Shown here piece by piece: positions 25,188 to 35,734 of a stretch of DNA of 64,000 bases. A program made the translations under genes and the position numbers. This DNA comes from Yimella lutea (GTDB lineage Bacteria; Actinomycetota; Actinomycetes; Actinomycetales; Dermatophilaceae), in assembly GCF_006715095.1 (NCBI RefSeq), contig NZ_VFMO01000001.1, positions 1,674,001-1,738,000 of the forward strand, given 5' to 3'. The number at the start of each line of letters is the position of its first letter. Position 1 is the stretch's first letter. The notes below the pieces were generated by a model. The model saw nothing but the letters and a program-made list of their open reading frames with translations. It did not search any database and was not told the DNA's origin.

Positions 25188-27122
25188 TCAGACCTCGAAG
25201 GCGCCCTCTTCCAAGCGCTCCTTCATGTGCGTGAGGAACCGCGCAGCATCGGCGCCGTCGACGATGCGGTGGTCGTACGACAGGGCCAGGTAGACCATCG
25301 AGCGAATCGCGATCGTCTCGCCACCGTCACCGTCCGGCACCACGACCGCACGCTTGACCACCGAGCCGGTGCCCAGGATGCCGACCTGCGGCTGGTTGAT
25401 GATCGGGGTGTCGAACAGCGCCCCACGGCTGCCGGTGTTGGTGAGGGTGAACGTGCCACCGCCCAGTTCGTCCGGCGTGATCTTGTTGCCGCGGGTACGG
25501 TCGGCGAGGTCGGCGATCTTGCGCGACAGACCGGCGATGTTCAGGTCGCCGGCGTTCTGGATGACCGGGACGAACAAACCCTTCTCGGTGTCGACCGCGA
25601 TGCCGAGGTTCTCCGCGGGGTGGTACACGATCGAGTCGTCCTGCACGCTCGCGTTGAGCTGCGGGTACGCCTTGAGTGCCTCCACCGCGGCCAGCGCGAA
25701 GAACGGCATGAAGCTGAGCTTGACGCCTTCACGCTGCTGGAAACCGGCCTTCGCCTTGTCACGCAGACGCGCGATCCTGGTCACGTCGACCTCGACGACC
25801 GTGGTCAGCTGGGCCGAAACCTGCAGCGACTCCACCATGCGCGTCGCGATCAGCTTGCGCATACGGGTCATTTTCTCGGTCGTGCCGCGCTTCGGCGAGA
25901 CCGCAGGCGGAGCCGACTGGCCACCGGACGCGGCGGGTGCCGGTGCGTCCTGCGAAGCGGCCGGAGCCTCTTCCTGCTCGGGCGCCTTCGCGGCCTCCGC
26001 GGCAGCCTGGACATCCTGCTTGCGGATGCGTCCACCGACACCGGACCCCTTGATCGACGACAGGTCGACTCCGGCCTGCTCGGCAAGCTTGCGCACCAAC
26101 GGGGTGACGTACCCGGCGTCACCGGCGGTCGAAGCGGGCTTCGCGTCGGTGCTTTCCGGCTTCTTGTCCTGCTTGGGAGCCTGCTCCTGCTGCTGTGCGG
26201 CTTCCTGCTTCTGCTCCTTGGCCTCGTCCTCCTTGCCGGGGGCAGCCTCGGGCTCGGGAGTCTCTTCCTTGTTCTCGGCAGCAGCGGCGGCCTTGTCCTG
26301 CGTGTCGCCGGACTCCTCCTGTGCCTTCGGCTCTTCCTCGGCGTCCTGCTTCGGCGCCTCGGACTTCTCGGACTTCGCGGGCGCCTCGTCCTTCTTGGGC
26401 TGGGATCCGCCGGCTTCTGCGCCGACGACGGCGAGGTCGGCGCCGACCGGAACGGTCTCGTCCTCCTGCACCAGGATCTTGGTCAGCTTGCCCGCCACAG
26501 GGGAGGGCACCTCGGTGTCGACCTTGTCGGTCGAGACCTCGAGCAGCGGCTCGTCGACAGCGACGTCATCGCCCTCGGCCTTCAGCCAGCGGGTGATGGT
26601 GCCTTCGGTGACCGACTCGCCCAGAGCCGGCATCTTGATGATCTCGCCGCCCTCGACGTCGCCATCACCAGAGCCGCCGGACGACTCCGACGAGGAGTCG
26701 GACTCGGCCTGGTCGGCGCCCTCTTCCTTGGCCGTCTCCTCGGAGGCCTCCTCCTTGCCCTCGGCAGCCGCGGCTTCCTCGGAGCCGGCGGACGAGTCGT
26801 CCGACCTCTCCTCGGTCTTCTCCTGCGCCTTCGGCTCTTCCTTCTCCTCGCCGGAGTCGGAGGAGTCGGACGAGCCGGATGCCTCACCGTCACCGATCAC
26901 TGCGAGGTCGGCGCCGACCGGAACGGTCTCGTCCTCCTCGACCAGGATCTCCTGCAGGGTGCCGGCAACCGGCGAGGGGATCTCGGTGTCGACCTTGTCG
27001 GTCGAGACCTCGAGCAACGGTTCATCGACGGCCACCTCGTCGCCGACACTCTTCAGCCATCGGGTGACGGTGCCTTCCGTCACGGATTCGCCGAGTGCGG
27101 GCATCGTCACGCGTTCAGACAT
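25188..27122 (-). CDS. sucB: 2-oxoacid dehydrogenase E2 component (dihydrolipoamide acyltransferase) with two lipoyl domains
   Basis: 644 residues. Two lipoyl domains, each with the lipoylated lysine in [10 protein letters not shown] (Lys43 and about Lys201). They are joined by long acidic, Ala/Glu/Ser-rich linkers. An E3-binding domain ([20 protein letters not shown], about 338-372) and the catalytic acyltransferase domain follow, ending with [16 protein letters not shown] (active-site His about 620). In Mycobacterium the orthologous DlaT serves pyruvate dehydrogenase; others are annotated as succinyltransferase, so substrate is not certain. It follows lpdA by 44 bases on the same strand; lipoate is supplied by lipA/lipB nearby. 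Confidence 0.94.
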   Translation of the reverse strand: MSERVTMPALGESVTEGTVTRWLKSVGDEVAVDEPLLEVSTDKVDTEIPSPVAGTLQEILVEEDETVPVGADLAVIGDGEASGSSDSSDSGEEKEEPKAQEKTEERSDDSSAGSEEAAAAEGKEEASEETAKEEGADQAESDSSSESSGGSGDGDVEGGEIIKMPALGESVTEGTITRWLKAEGDDVAVDEPLLEVSTDKVDTEVPSPVAGKLTKILVQEDETVPVGADLAVVGAEAGGSQPKKDEAPAKSEKSEAPKQDAEEEPKAQEESGDTQDKAAAAAENKEETPEPEAAPGKEDEAKEQKQEAAQQQEQAPKQDKKPESTDAKPASTAGDAGYVTPLVRKLAEQAGVDLSSIKGSGVGGRIRKQDVQAAAEAAKAPEQEEAPAASQDAPAPAASGGQSAPPAVSPKRGTTEKMTRMRKLIATRMVESLQVSAQLTTVVEVDVTRIARLRDKAKAGFQQREGVKLSFMPFFALAAVEALKAYPQLNASVQDDSIVYHPAENLGIAVDTEKGLFVPVIQNAGDLNIAGLSRKIADLADRTRGNKITPDELGGGTFTLTNTGSRGALFDTPIINQPQVGILGTGSVVKRAVVVPDGDGGETIAIRSMVYLALSYDHRIVDGADAARFLTHMKERLEEGAFEV

Positions 27123-27166
27123 GTGTGCAGTCTCCTTGTGTTGGGTGGCTCAAGTCCATCTTCGTC

Positions 27167-28546
27167 TCATGCATGCGCATGCAGGGGCTTTCCGGCCAGT
27201 GCGAGATGCGCTTCGCCGAGAGCCTCGTTCTGGGTGGGGTGGGCGTGGATCATCGACGCGACGTCGTCGGGCAGTGCCTCCCACCCGACGATCAGCTGCG
27301 CCTCGCCGACCTGTTCGCCCATACGGGCGCCGATCATGTGGACGCCGACCACGGCGCCCTCCTCGGCGCGGACGAGCTTCACGAAACCCTGCGTCTGCAG
27401 GATCTGGCTCTTGCCGTTGCCGCCGAGGTTGTACTCGTAGGTGCTGATCTCGCCGTGCTCGGCCTTCGCCTGCTCCTCGGTCAGGCCGACCGAGGCGATC
27501 TCGGGGTCGCAGTAGGTGACGCGCGGGATGGTGCCCTCCACGAGCGGGGCAGGCTCGAGACCGGCGATGTCCTCGGCCACGAAGATCCCCTGGGCGAACC
27601 CGCGGTGCGCCAACTGCAGACCGGGGACGATGTCGCCCACCGCGCGCACGGACTCCGCAGTGGTGCGGCAGCGCTCGTCGGCCAGGACGAATCCGCGGTC
27701 GACCTTCACGCCGGCCTCCTCGTAGCCGAGCCCGTCGGTGACCGGGCCGCGGCCGACGGCCACCAGCAACAGGTCGGCATCGATCGTTTCACCGGACTCC
27801 AACTGCACGCTCACGCCGTCGTCGCTCGCCGTGGCAGCGGCGAACTTCACGCCGGTCTTCGAGGTGATCTTGCGCTTCTTGAAGGAGCGTTCGAGCTGCT
27901 TGGAGATCGCTTCGTCCTCCGCCGCGACCAGGCGGGGCAACGCCTCGACGATGGTGACCTGAGCACCGAAGGAGTTGAACACCGAAGCGAACTCGACGCC
28001 GATCACGCCGCCACCGAGCACGACGACCTTCTCCGGGACGAAGTCGAGCGTCAGGGCCTGGTCGCTGGTCATGATGCGCGGCCCGAGCTCGAGACCGGGC
28101 AGGCTCTTGGCGTACGAACCGGTGGCGAGGACGACGTGCTTGCCGGTCAGTGTGCGGTCGCCGACGGTGACCGTGGTGGGGGATGACAGGCGTCCCTCCC
28201 CCTCGACGTAGTCGATGGCGGCCGACTGCACCAGGCCCTGCAGGCCCTTGTGCAGACGGGAGATGACGCCGTCCTTGTACTTGTGCACGCCCGCCATGTC
28301 GATCGATTCGAGGGCGGTATTGACCCCGAACTTCGCGCCTTCGCGTGCGGAGTCGGCGACCTCGGCGGCATGCAGCAGCGCCTTGGTCGGGATGCAGCCG
28401 CGGTGCAGGCAGGTGCCGCCGAGCTTGTCCTTCTCGACCAGCGCGACATTCAGACCCAGTTCGGCGGCCCGCAGCGCGCACGCGTAACCGCCGCTGCCTC
28501 CGCCCAGGATCACGATGTCGTAGGTCTGGTCGGTGGATCGCGCCAT
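27167..28546 (-). CDS. lpdA: Dihydrolipoamide dehydrogenase (E3)
   Basis: 459 residues from ATG 28546 (MARSTDQTYDIVILGGGSGG). FAD-binding GGGSGGYACALRAAELG, redox disulfide GGTCLHRGCIPTKA, NAD-binding VVVLGGGVIGVEFASVF and the C-terminal catalytic HAHPTQNEAL are all present. It reoxidises dihydrolipoyl groups on E2 and GcvH. It is upstream of sucB, so E3 and E2 are one transcription unit. Ribosome site aggag before the ATG. Confidence 0.96.
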   Translation of the reverse strand: MARSTDQTYDIVILGGGSGGYACALRAAELGLNVALVEKDKLGGTCLHRGCIPTKALLHAAEVADSAREGAKFGVNTALESIDMAGVHKYKDGVISRLHKGLQGLVQSAAIDYVEGEGRLSSPTTVTVGDRTLTGKHVVLATGSYAKSLPGLELGPRIMTSDQALTLDFVPEKVVVLGGGVIGVEFASVFNSFGAQVTIVEALPRLVAAEDEAISKQLERSFKKRKITSKTGVKFAAATASDDGVSVQLESGETIDADLLLVAVGRGPVTDGLGYEEAGVKVDRGFVLADERCRTTAESVRAVGDIVPGLQLAHRGFAQGIFVAEDIAGLEPAPLVEGTIPRVTYCDPEIASVGLTEEQAKAEHGEISTYEYNLGGNGKSQILQTQGFVKLVRAEEGAVVGVHMIGARMGEQVGEAQLIVGWEALPDDVASMIHAHPTQNEALGEAHLALAGKPLHAHA

Positions 28547-28751
28547 TGGCTCGTAGCTCCTCACGGGGTTGCGCACAGGGGACCGCGTCGAGATCGTCGA
28601 CGCCGACAATCTTGGCACTGCCGCCGAATTCGCCGAACAGGTGGTTGTCAACTGGAGAGTAATCACTGGAACGGGTGCCACGTCCGTGCGAGAGTGTTCC
28701 GACACGGGAGACCTTGCGCGATGGTCTTCCAGCCGAGCAGAAGGAGTGGAC

Positions 28752-28937
28752 ATGTCAGGCGACAAGCCGTCACCCAGCGATGAGATGAAGGCGAAGTTCC
28801 GCGAGGCCCTCGACAAGAAGAAGGCGCACGGCGGACGGGACGTGTCCGATCACTCGGCGCACTCCAAGGTTGCCGGCACGCACGACGCCGAGACCTCGGG
28901 GACGCAGCAGATGTTCCGCCGCAAGTCCGGCGGCTGA
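28752..28937 (+). CDS. DUF5302 family small protein
   Basis: 61 residues, hydrophilic. N-terminal PSDEMKAKFREALDKKKAH helix and C-terminal QQMFRRKSGG are the signature of DUF5302, a small actinobacterial family of unknown function. Very good ribosome site (aaggagtgg) before ATG 28752. Divergent from lpdA, which is the usual position for this family as far as I recall. Confidence 0.85.
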   Translation: MSGDKPSPSDEMKAKFREALDKKKAHGGRDVSDHSAHSKVAGTHDAETSGTQQMFRRKSGG

Positions 28938-28964
28938 CAGACCGGGCAAACAGGCCGAAACAAG

Positions 28965-29000
28965 GAAGGACGCGCCACGGATGTCCGTGGCGCGTCCTTC
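28965..29000. terminator. Bidirectional terminator between DUF5302 and pepA genes
   Basis: Uninterrupted 17-bp stem (core GGACGCGCCACGGA / TCCGTGGCGCGTCC) with almost no loop. Confidence 0.85.
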
Positions 29001-29019
29001 GTCGTTCGGAAAACAGCGA

Positions 29020-30516
29020 TCAGGCGCGTCCCTCGGCCAGCGCCACCAGCGTGCGGACGCTGTGTCCGGTGGCTCCGACGGGGGTGTAGCCGTAGGCGCC
29101 CGCCTCGTTGTACGCCGGACCGGCGATGTCGAGGTGAGCCCATGGCAGCTGCGCGCCGGACGTGTCGTCACCGACGAACTCGCGCAGGAACAACGCGGCG
29201 GTGATCATCCCGCCCATGCGCTCGCCGGTGTGCTTCACGTCGGCGACGTTCGACTTCATCGGCGGACGCAGTTCGTCCAGCAGCGGGATCGGCCACATCG
29301 CCTCACCGGCGGTGGCGGCAGCGTTCAACACCTCGTCCCGCACGCCGTCGACGTTGGACAGGACGGCCGTGGTGCGCGGACCGAGCGACAGGACGGCGGC
29401 GCCGGTGAGGGTCGCGACATCGACGACCAGGTCGGGGTCGGCCTTCGAGGCGAAGCACAGACCGTCGGCCATGACCAGGCGGCCTTCGGCGTCGGTGTTG
29501 ATGATCTCGACGGTCTTGCCGTTCGGCATGGTCACGACGTCACCAGGGCGCTGGGCGTCCGAGCCGGTGAGGTTCTCGGCGAGGCACAGGTAGGTGGTGA
29601 CCGCGATCGGCAGACCGAGCGCCGCGATCGCAGCGGTCGCCGCAGCCACCGATGCGGCTCCCGCCATGTCGCATTTCATCGTCACCATGCCGGTCGCCGG
29701 CTTGATGCACAGGCCACCGCTGTCGAACGTGATGCCCTTGCCGACGAGCGCGATGTGCGCCTTGGCCTTGGCCGGCTTGTAGGTGAGGGTGACCAGGCGC
29801 GGCGGACGCGACGAACCGCGTCCGACACCGACCAGGCCGCCGCAGTTCTGACGGGCGAGCGCCTTCTCGTCCAGCACCTGCACCTTGACCTCGGTGCCGG
29901 CGAAGTGCCGCTTGGCCTCGGCCGCGAAGGAGGCCGGGTAGAGGTCGAGCGGGGGCATGTTGACCAGGTCGCGGGCCCAGGCCTGCTCGTCGGCGAGGAT
30001 CTGTGCGCGCTTCACCCCGGTCTTGGTGGTGGACGCCTTCGCGACCGACGAGGACACGGACGCCTTCGCCAGCGGCTTGGGCTTGGCGCCGGTGGCGCGG
30101 TAGGAGGTGTACTCGTAGGCGCCGAAGCGCAGACCCTCGACGGCCGCGACCGTCAGCGCCGCGGTGTCACTGGGGAAACCGAAGGACGCGTGGGCCACGT
30201 CCGGCAGGGCGCGAGCGGCCGAACCGGCGGCGCGACGGACCGCCTCGACGTCGGTGTCGACCGGCTCGTGGTCGAGACCGGACCCGGCTGCGACGACGTA
30301 CCCGCTCGTGCCGGCGATGCCGGTCAGCTTCACGATCTCGTCGGCCGTACCGGAGGCGCCGAGGACGGAGAGCGCCTGGTTCACGGACTCGGCCACCGCC
30401 GGGTCGAGGTTCGCGCCGGAAACGCTCGCCTTGCCGTCGACGGCGAGGGTCATCACGACCAGGACGGGCGCCGAGACCTTGTCGGCGGGACGGTCGGTCA
30501 GGGTCACTGTGGTCAC
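29020..30516 (-). CDS. pepA: Leucyl aminopeptidase (M17)
   Basis: 498 residues from GTG 30516, preceded by gagagga. Hexameric dizinc/manganese aminopeptidase that removes N-terminal residues from peptides. The metal-binding residues are in GKGITFDSGGLCIKP and the signature NTDAEGRLVMADGL. The N-terminal third is the usual variable domain, here rich in Ala/Ser/Thr. Adjacent to and divergent from gcvT, as in Mycobacterium (pepB-gcvT, from memory). Confidence 0.95.
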   Translation of the reverse strand: MTTVTLTDRPADKVSAPVLVVMTLAVDGKASVSGANLDPAVAESVNQALSVLGASGTADEIVKLTGIAGTSGYVVAAGSGLDHEPVDTDVEAVRRAAGSAARALPDVAHASFGFPSDTAALTVAAVEGLRFGAYEYTSYRATGAKPKPLAKASVSSSVAKASTTKTGVKRAQILADEQAWARDLVNMPPLDLYPASFAAEAKRHFAGTEVKVQVLDEKALARQNCGGLVGVGRGSSRPPRLVTLTYKPAKAKAHIALVGKGITFDSGGLCIKPATGMVTMKCDMAGAASVAAATAAIAALGLPIAVTTYLCLAENLTGSDAQRPGDVVTMPNGKTVEIINTDAEGRLVMADGLCFASKADPDLVVDVATLTGAAVLSLGPRTTAVLSNVDGVRDEVLNAAATAGEAMWPIPLLDELRPPMKSNVADVKHTGERMGGMITAALFLREFVGDDTSGAQLPWAHLDIAGPAYNEAGAYGYTPVGATGHSVRTLVALAEGRA

Positions 30517-30607
30517 GGGTGAGTGTCCTCTCGGAGTACTTCTACGGTGGTGTTGTCGGCGTACTGCTCGGTTGCCCACCCGCGACAATACGCGGGCGAA
30601 CCACCGG

Positions 30608-30613
30608 TAGGTT
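30608..30613 (+). promoter_or_regulatory. -10 element of gcvT
   Basis: TAGGTT, six bases before ATG 30620. No glycine-riboswitch-like structure is visible in the 103 bases between pepA and gcvT. Confidence 0.55.
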
Positions 30614-30619
30614 CGCCCC

Positions 30620-31726
30620 ATGAGTGACGCATCCTTGAAAGCTTCCCCGTTGCACGACCGCCACCAGGCGCTCGGCGCGAAGATGGCCGACTTCGGTGGC
30701 TGGCAGATGCCGATCGAGTATCCCGGCGGCGGAGTGCTGCGCGAGCACACCGCGGTCCGTGAGGCCGTCGGCATCTTCGACGTCAGCCACCTCGGCAAGG
30801 CGCTGGTGAAGGGTCCCGGCGCGGCCGACTTCGTCAACAGTTGCTTCACCAACGATCTGCGCAAGATCTCCCCGCCGAAGGCCCAGTACACGATGTGCTG
30901 CGACGAGGAGACCGGCGGCGTGGTCGATGACCTCATCCAGTACCTGCGCAGCGACGACGAGGTTTTTCTGGTCCCGAACGCGGCCAACACCGCCGAGGTC
31001 GTGCGCCGCTTGAACGAGAAGCTGCCCGAAGGCGTCACGGTCACCGACCAGCACACCGAGTACGGCGTCATCGCCGTCCAGGGTCCCAAGTCGTTCGAGG
31101 TCGTCGAGGCGCTCGGCCTGCCGACCGACCTGGAGTACATGTCGTTCGCCGAGGCCGACTGGAACGGCAAGCCCGTCATCGTGCTGCGTTCCGGATACAC
31201 CGGCGAGAAGGGCTTCGAACTCGTCCCGCGCTGGCAGGACACTCCCGCCGTCTGGGACGCCCTCGTCGAGGCGATGGAGCCGTTCGGTGGTCTGCCGTGC
31301 GGGCTCGGCGCCCGCGACACGCTGCGCACCGAGATGGGGTACCCGCTGCACGGCAACGATCTGTCGATGGACATCACCCCCAACATGGCGCGCTCCGGCT
31401 GGGCCGTCGGGTGGAAGAAGGACGCGTTCTGGGGCAAGGACGTGCTCGAGACGCGGAAGGCCGCGAAGGACTACCGCCTCTCCTGGGGCCTGCTGGTCAC
31501 CGGCCGCGGCATCCCGCGTGCGCACTGCGAGGTGAAGGACTCCGACGGGAAGGTCATCGGTGAGGTCACCTCCGGCACGATGTCACCGACGCTGAAGCAA
31601 GGCATCGCGCTCGCGTTGCTCGACCGCGACATCACCGAGGGCACCCAGGTCACCATCGACGTCCGCGGCCGCGGCGTCGAGGCGAAGGTGGTCAAGCCAC
31701 CGTTCGTCCAGGTCGAGACCGACTGA
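30620..31726 (+). CDS. gcvT: Glycine cleavage system T protein (aminomethyltransferase)
   Basis: 368 residues. Transfers the methylene group from the aminomethyl-lipoyl arm of GcvH to tetrahydrofolate, releasing ammonia. Family motifs: [21 protein letters not shown], the catalytic Asp in [20 protein letters not shown] and [20 protein letters not shown]. gcvP and gcvH are not in this window. The T protein works with the lipoate enzymes and LpdA encoded nearby. Confidence 0.96.
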   Translation: MSDASLKASPLHDRHQALGAKMADFGGWQMPIEYPGGGVLREHTAVREAVGIFDVSHLGKALVKGPGAADFVNSCFTNDLRKISPPKAQYTMCCDEETGGVVDDLIQYLRSDDEVFLVPNAANTAEVVRRLNEKLPEGVTVTDQHTEYGVIAVQGPKSFEVVEALGLPTDLEYMSFAEADWNGKPVIVLRSGYTGEKGFELVPRWQDTPAVWDALVEAMEPFGGLPCGLGARDTLRTEMGYPLHGNDLSMDITPNMARSGWAVGWKKDAFWGKDVLETRKAAKDYRLSWGLLVTGRGIPRAHCEVKDSDGKVIGEVTSGTMSPTLKQGIALALLDRDITEGTQVTIDVRGRGVEAKVVKPPFVQVETD

Positions 31727-31741
31727 GCACGTCAGTACGAG

Positions 31742-31775
31742 AAATCCGCGCACCCGCAACCGGGTGCGCGGATTT
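31742..31775. terminator. Bidirectional terminator between gcvT and cobU
   Basis: 15-bp stem AAATCCGCGCACCCG / CGGGTGCGCGGATTT, loop caac, with runs of A and T on either side so it can act in both directions. Confidence 0.9.
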
Positions 31776-31787
31776 TTCTTCGGGAGG

Positions 31788-32336
31788 TCAGTGGATGGCG
31801 GGAGCGTCCGACAGGTCCAGGACGCGTCCGGCGATCACCACATGCGTTCGCCGGCTGGCCTGGCTGATGATGGTGTTCACCCGACCGAGGCACTCCTGGT
31901 AGACGCGGGCCCGCGGGTCGGGCGACAGCGGCGAGAAACCGGCCTCGTGCGAGACGGCGACGGCGTCGTACGGGGCGTCCGACCAGAGCGCGGCCAACTC
32001 GTACGCAGCCTGCTCGATCCGTTCGAGTGATTGCTGCGGGTCGTCCCAGGTCTGCCACTCGTCGAGCAGACCGACCACCCAGGTGCCCAGGCAGTCGACC
32101 AATACCGGGTTGCGGGTGCGCAGGATCGCTCGGGTGACGTCGAGGGGGTCGGTGACGTTCCAGGAGTCGCTCACGTGCACCTGTTCGCGCGGACCGTGGA
32201 TCTGCGCCGCCCGTCCCGAACGTGCTGCCTCGCCGCCGGCGTTGATGACGGTGACCGCCCCGTCCGCAGGTAGGAAACGCCGCGCGTACTGGGCCTTGCC
32301 GCTGCGCGTTCCGCCGAGTACGAGTGTGGTCGTCAT
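31788..32336 (-). CDS. cobU: Adenosylcobinamide kinase / adenosylcobinamide-phosphate guanylyltransferase
   Basis: 182 residues from ATG 32336, with an excellent ribosome site (aggaggggg). P-loop GGTRSGKAQYARR, then the CobU family's DCLGTWVVGLL and the AVSHEAGFSPLSPDPRARVYQE segments. CobU phosphorylates adenosylcobinamide and adds GMP during assembly of the nucleotide loop of cobalamin. It normally acts with CobT and CobS; neither is next to it here. No cobalamin riboswitch recognised upstream. Confidence 0.92.
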   Translation of the reverse strand: MTTTLVLGGTRSGKAQYARRFLPADGAVTVINAGGEAARSGRAAQIHGPREQVHVSDSWNVTDPLDVTRAILRTRNPVLVDCLGTWVVGLLDEWQTWDDPQQSLERIEQAAYELAALWSDAPYDAVAVSHEAGFSPLSPDPRARVYQECLGRVNTIISQASRRTHVVIAGRVLDLSDAPAIH

Positions 32337-32622
32337 TCGTCCCCCTCCTGAGTGCACCGGTGGAGCACCGGTCGCGGGCTGCGTCGTACAGGGTACTGCC
32401 GGTGGTGCAGCCTCCGGCAAAGGCCTGCGTCAACACGCGGGTGTATGTCGTGTCCCGACTGACAGCTCGGGCATCCCTGTGAAACACTGACGGGACGTAC
32501 GCGGGCCAACCTCGCGTTTCGAATCTCACGGAAGTGCGCCGCCACCCCGGCGATCGACCGCTCAACAGTCCGGCTCCCAAGCCGGTGCTCATCGACGAGC
32601 CGATCTTCGAAGGTGGAGACCT
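32337..32622. other. Intergenic region between cobU and malic enzyme (divergent promoters expected)
   Basis: 286 bases with no gene. Searched by eye for B12 riboswitch boxes and for a tRNA; neither could be supported. It must hold the promoters of both flanking genes. Confidence 0.4.
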
Positions 32623-33780
<1,158 letters not shown>

Positions 33781-33789
33781 GACACAACG

Positions 33790-33824
33790 AAATCCGGGTG
33801 AGCCTCAGCGGCTCACCCGGATTT
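33790..33824. terminator. Bidirectional terminator between malic enzyme and DUF937 genes
   Basis: 15-bp stem AAATCCGGGTGAGCC / GGCTCACCCGGATTT, loop tcagc, followed by a T on the plus strand. Confidence 0.9.
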
Positions 33825-33839
33825 TGCATGTGTGGGGTT

Positions 33840-34469
33840 CTAGCGGCGTCCGCCGCCGAGGAGATCGCCCAGGATGTCGCCGAGTCCGCCCGGCAGGCTC
33901 GACCCGCCGGCCTGACCGCCCTGTCCGCCGGCCATGCCGCCCAGGATGCTGCCGAGGATGTCGGCGAGTCCGCCACCACCCGGTTGGCTCTGACCCGCGT
34001 CCGGTGCGGACTGACCCGGCTGCTGCGGTGCGGGCTGACCGCCGCCGAGTCCGCCGCCGAGTCCACCTCCGAGTCCACCTCCGCCGAGCACCTTGCCGGC
34101 GATGTAGTTCAGCACGATCGGCGCGAGGATCGGCAGCAGCTTCTTGATCAGGTCGCTGCTCGCCCCACCCTCGAGCCCGCCGAGGCGGTTGGCTACCTCG
34201 TCCTGGTTCGGACCGAAGACGTGGCTGACGATCTTCTGACCCTCGCGCGGGTCCACGGCGTCCAGTGAGGGAGTAGTGCCCTGGTGCTCGCCGAGGGCAT
34301 CGAGCAATGACTGTGCGCCGCGTTCGTCCTGGGCGTTGACCTGCATGCCACCGAGAAGGGTGGGGATCAGTTGCTCGGCCGCCTGACGGGTGCTCGCCTC
34401 ATCGGCGCCGATCTGCTGCGCGAGGCGGTCCATCGGGAGCTGGGAGAGGATGTCCTGGCGTGCGTCCAT
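33840..34469 (-). CDS. DUF937 domain protein with Gly-rich tail
   Basis: 209 residues. N-terminal 120 residues contain the DUF937 helices (QDILSQLPMDRLAQQIGAD, QLIPTLLGGMQVNA, VSHVFGPNQDEVANRLGG, KLLPILAPIVLNYIAGK). The C-terminal 90 residues are Gly/Gln/Pro-rich with GGGLGGG steps and two copies of an LGDILG/LADILG motif. Function unknown. Ribosome site aggag before ATG 34469. Confidence 0.88.
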   Translation of the reverse strand: MDARQDILSQLPMDRLAQQIGADEASTRQAAEQLIPTLLGGMQVNAQDERGAQSLLDALGEHQGTTPSLDAVDPREGQKIVSHVFGPNQDEVANRLGGLEGGASSDLIKKLLPILAPIVLNYIAGKVLGGGGLGGGLGGGLGGGQPAPQQPGQSAPDAGQSQPGGGGLADILGSILGGMAGGQGGQAGGSSLPGGLGDILGDLLGGGRR

Positions 34470-34555
34470 GGAAACTCCTGGTCCGGTGTCGTCGCCGTCG
34501 ACGACGTTCCGAGCAACCCTAGTGCGCTGCCACCCGTGTGGGTAGCGCGAACGTT

Positions 34556-34561
34556 TACGGT
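34556..34561 (+). promoter_or_regulatory. -10 element of the 62-residue protein gene
   Basis: TACGGT, six bases before ATG 34568. Confidence 0.45.
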
Positions 34562-34567
34562 CGATTC

Positions 34568-34756
34568 ATGAACGAATGGACGTGGACCTACACCGGTGGC
34601 GAGCAGGACGCATCCGCCGCCTTTCCGACGCAGGCCGAGGCCGAGGCGTGGCTGTCGGAGAGTTGGCAGGAACTCGCCGACCAAGGCGTCACCGCGGTCA
34701 CCCTGCGGCAGGGTGAGTTCGACGTGTACGGCCCGATGCCGTTGTCGCAGAACTGA
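34568..34756 (+). CDS. Small conserved actinobacterial protein, unknown function
   Basis: 62 residues, acidic and soluble: MNEWTWTYTGGEQ, then AFPTQAEAEAWLSESWQELADQG and VTAVTLRQGEFDVYGPMPLS. The pattern of a short beta strand, a helix with Trp, and two strands is familiar from small actinobacterial proteins of unknown role. ATG 34568 is supported by a -10 hexamer six bases upstream. Ends before a hairpin shared with the convergent SDR gene. Confidence 0.8.
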   Translation: MNEWTWTYTGGEQDASAAFPTQAEAEAWLSESWQELADQGVTAVTLRQGEFDVYGPMPLSQN

Positions 34757-34770
34757 TTACCCAGACGCCA

Positions 34771-34820
34771 GGGGTATCGAGATCCGCGCGCGTCAGGACG
34801 CCCGTAGATCCCGAGACCCC
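34771..34820. terminator. Imperfect hairpin between convergent genes
   Basis: Arms 34771-34784 and 34807-34820 pair at 12 of 14 positions around a GC-rich 22-base loop. Confidence 0.55.
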
Positions 34821-34830
34821 GCGCGCCTGA

Positions 34831-35658
34831 TCAGTCGAGGAAGATGTCCAGCTCGAGCTGGTCGTCGGTGCCGCCGTACTGCAGCAGGTCGGTGACGCCC
34901 TCCTCGCGCAACACCTCTTCATCGATGAAGAAGTTGCCGGTGCACTCGCGCGGGTCGCGCACCAGGATCGCGTGTGCGGCGTCGGCGACGATCTGCGGGG
35001 AGCGGCTCTTGGTCATCGCCTCGTCGCCGCCGAGCAGGTTCTGGACGGCTGCAGTTGCGATGAGGGTGCGCGGCCACAGGCTGTTCGCCGCGATCCCGGC
35101 GCCGCGCAGTTCCTCGGCCAGGCCGAGGGTCACCAGGCTCATGCCGTACTTCGCCATCGTGTAGCCGAGGTGCCGCCCGGCCCACTTCGGGTCGAGGTTG
35201 ATCGGCGGCGAGAGGGTCAGGATGTGGGCGTGCTCGGAGCGCTGAAGTTGGGGGAGCGCCGCGGCTGCGAGCAGGTATGAGCCGCGAGCATTGATCTGGT
35301 GCATGAGATCGAACTTCTTCATCGGCAACGAACTCACCGGTGACAGGTCGATGGCGCTCGCGTTGTTGACGACGATGTCGATGCCGCCGAACCGCGACAC
35401 CGCCTGCTCGACGGCCGATCGGACGGAGTTCTCGTCGCGGACGTCGCCCACGACCGCCAACGCCTGGCCACCGGCCGCCTCGATCTCGGCGGCAGCGGTG
35501 TGAACGGTGCCCTCGAGTTTGGGGTGCGGTTGGTCGGTCTTGGCCAGCAGGACGACGTTCGCGCCGTCCTGCGCTGCCCGCAGTGCGATCGCGAGCCCGA
35601 TGCCGCGGCTACCGCCGGACATCAGGATGGTGCGTCCGGCGATGGTGGTGCTTGCCAT
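34831..35658 (-). CDS. Short-chain dehydrogenase/reductase, HSDL2-like
   Basis: 275 residues from ATG 35658, preceded by aaggag. Cofactor motif MSGGSRGIGLAIA (usual form TGxxxGIG), NNAS, and the active-site pair Tyr/Lys in GYTMAKYGM. The LTLSPP segment supplies the Ser position. The combination of the GGSRGIG motif, AKTDQPHPKLEGT and the C-terminal FFIDEEVLREEGVTD is characteristic of HSDL2-type SDRs, thought to act on fatty-acyl or steroid-like substrates. Substrate not determined. Confidence 0.92.
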   Translation of the reverse strand: MASTTIAGRTILMSGGSRGIGLAIALRAAQDGANVVLLAKTDQPHPKLEGTVHTAAAEIEAAGGQALAVVGDVRDENSVRSAVEQAVSRFGGIDIVVNNASAIDLSPVSSLPMKKFDLMHQINARGSYLLAAAALPQLQRSEHAHILTLSPPINLDPKWAGRHLGYTMAKYGMSLVTLGLAEELRGAGIAANSLWPRTLIATAAVQNLLGGDEAMTKSRSPQIVADAAHAILVRDPRECTGNFFIDEEVLREEGVTDLLQYGGTDDQLELDIFLD

Positions 35659-35734
35659 GTGAGTCTCCTTGGCGTTCAGCGGTTCTCTTCGAGAACTCGG
35701 TTCAACAAATGTCCGCCCGGCCGGAGGCTCGGAC

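Noticed and set aside
25182..27440. 752-codon frame opposite sucB/lpdA
   Set aside because: Antisense to a clear E2 gene; repetitive Leu/Gly/Arg translation with no start signal.
30517..30619. Glycine riboswitch upstream of gcvT
   Set aside because: The gap is only about 100 bases, shared with pepA, lacks the conserved aptamer core, and gcvT seems leaderless.
32337..32480. Cobalamin riboswitch upstream of cobU
   Set aside because: I could not find the conserved B12 box or the GCCACTG-type core on the minus strand; needs an Rfam search to exclude fully.
32560..32600. tRNA-Gly-like anticodon arm (ccggctcccaagccgg)
   Set aside because: The loop is 6 or 8 bases instead of 7, and there is no acceptor stem or T-arm in the right place.
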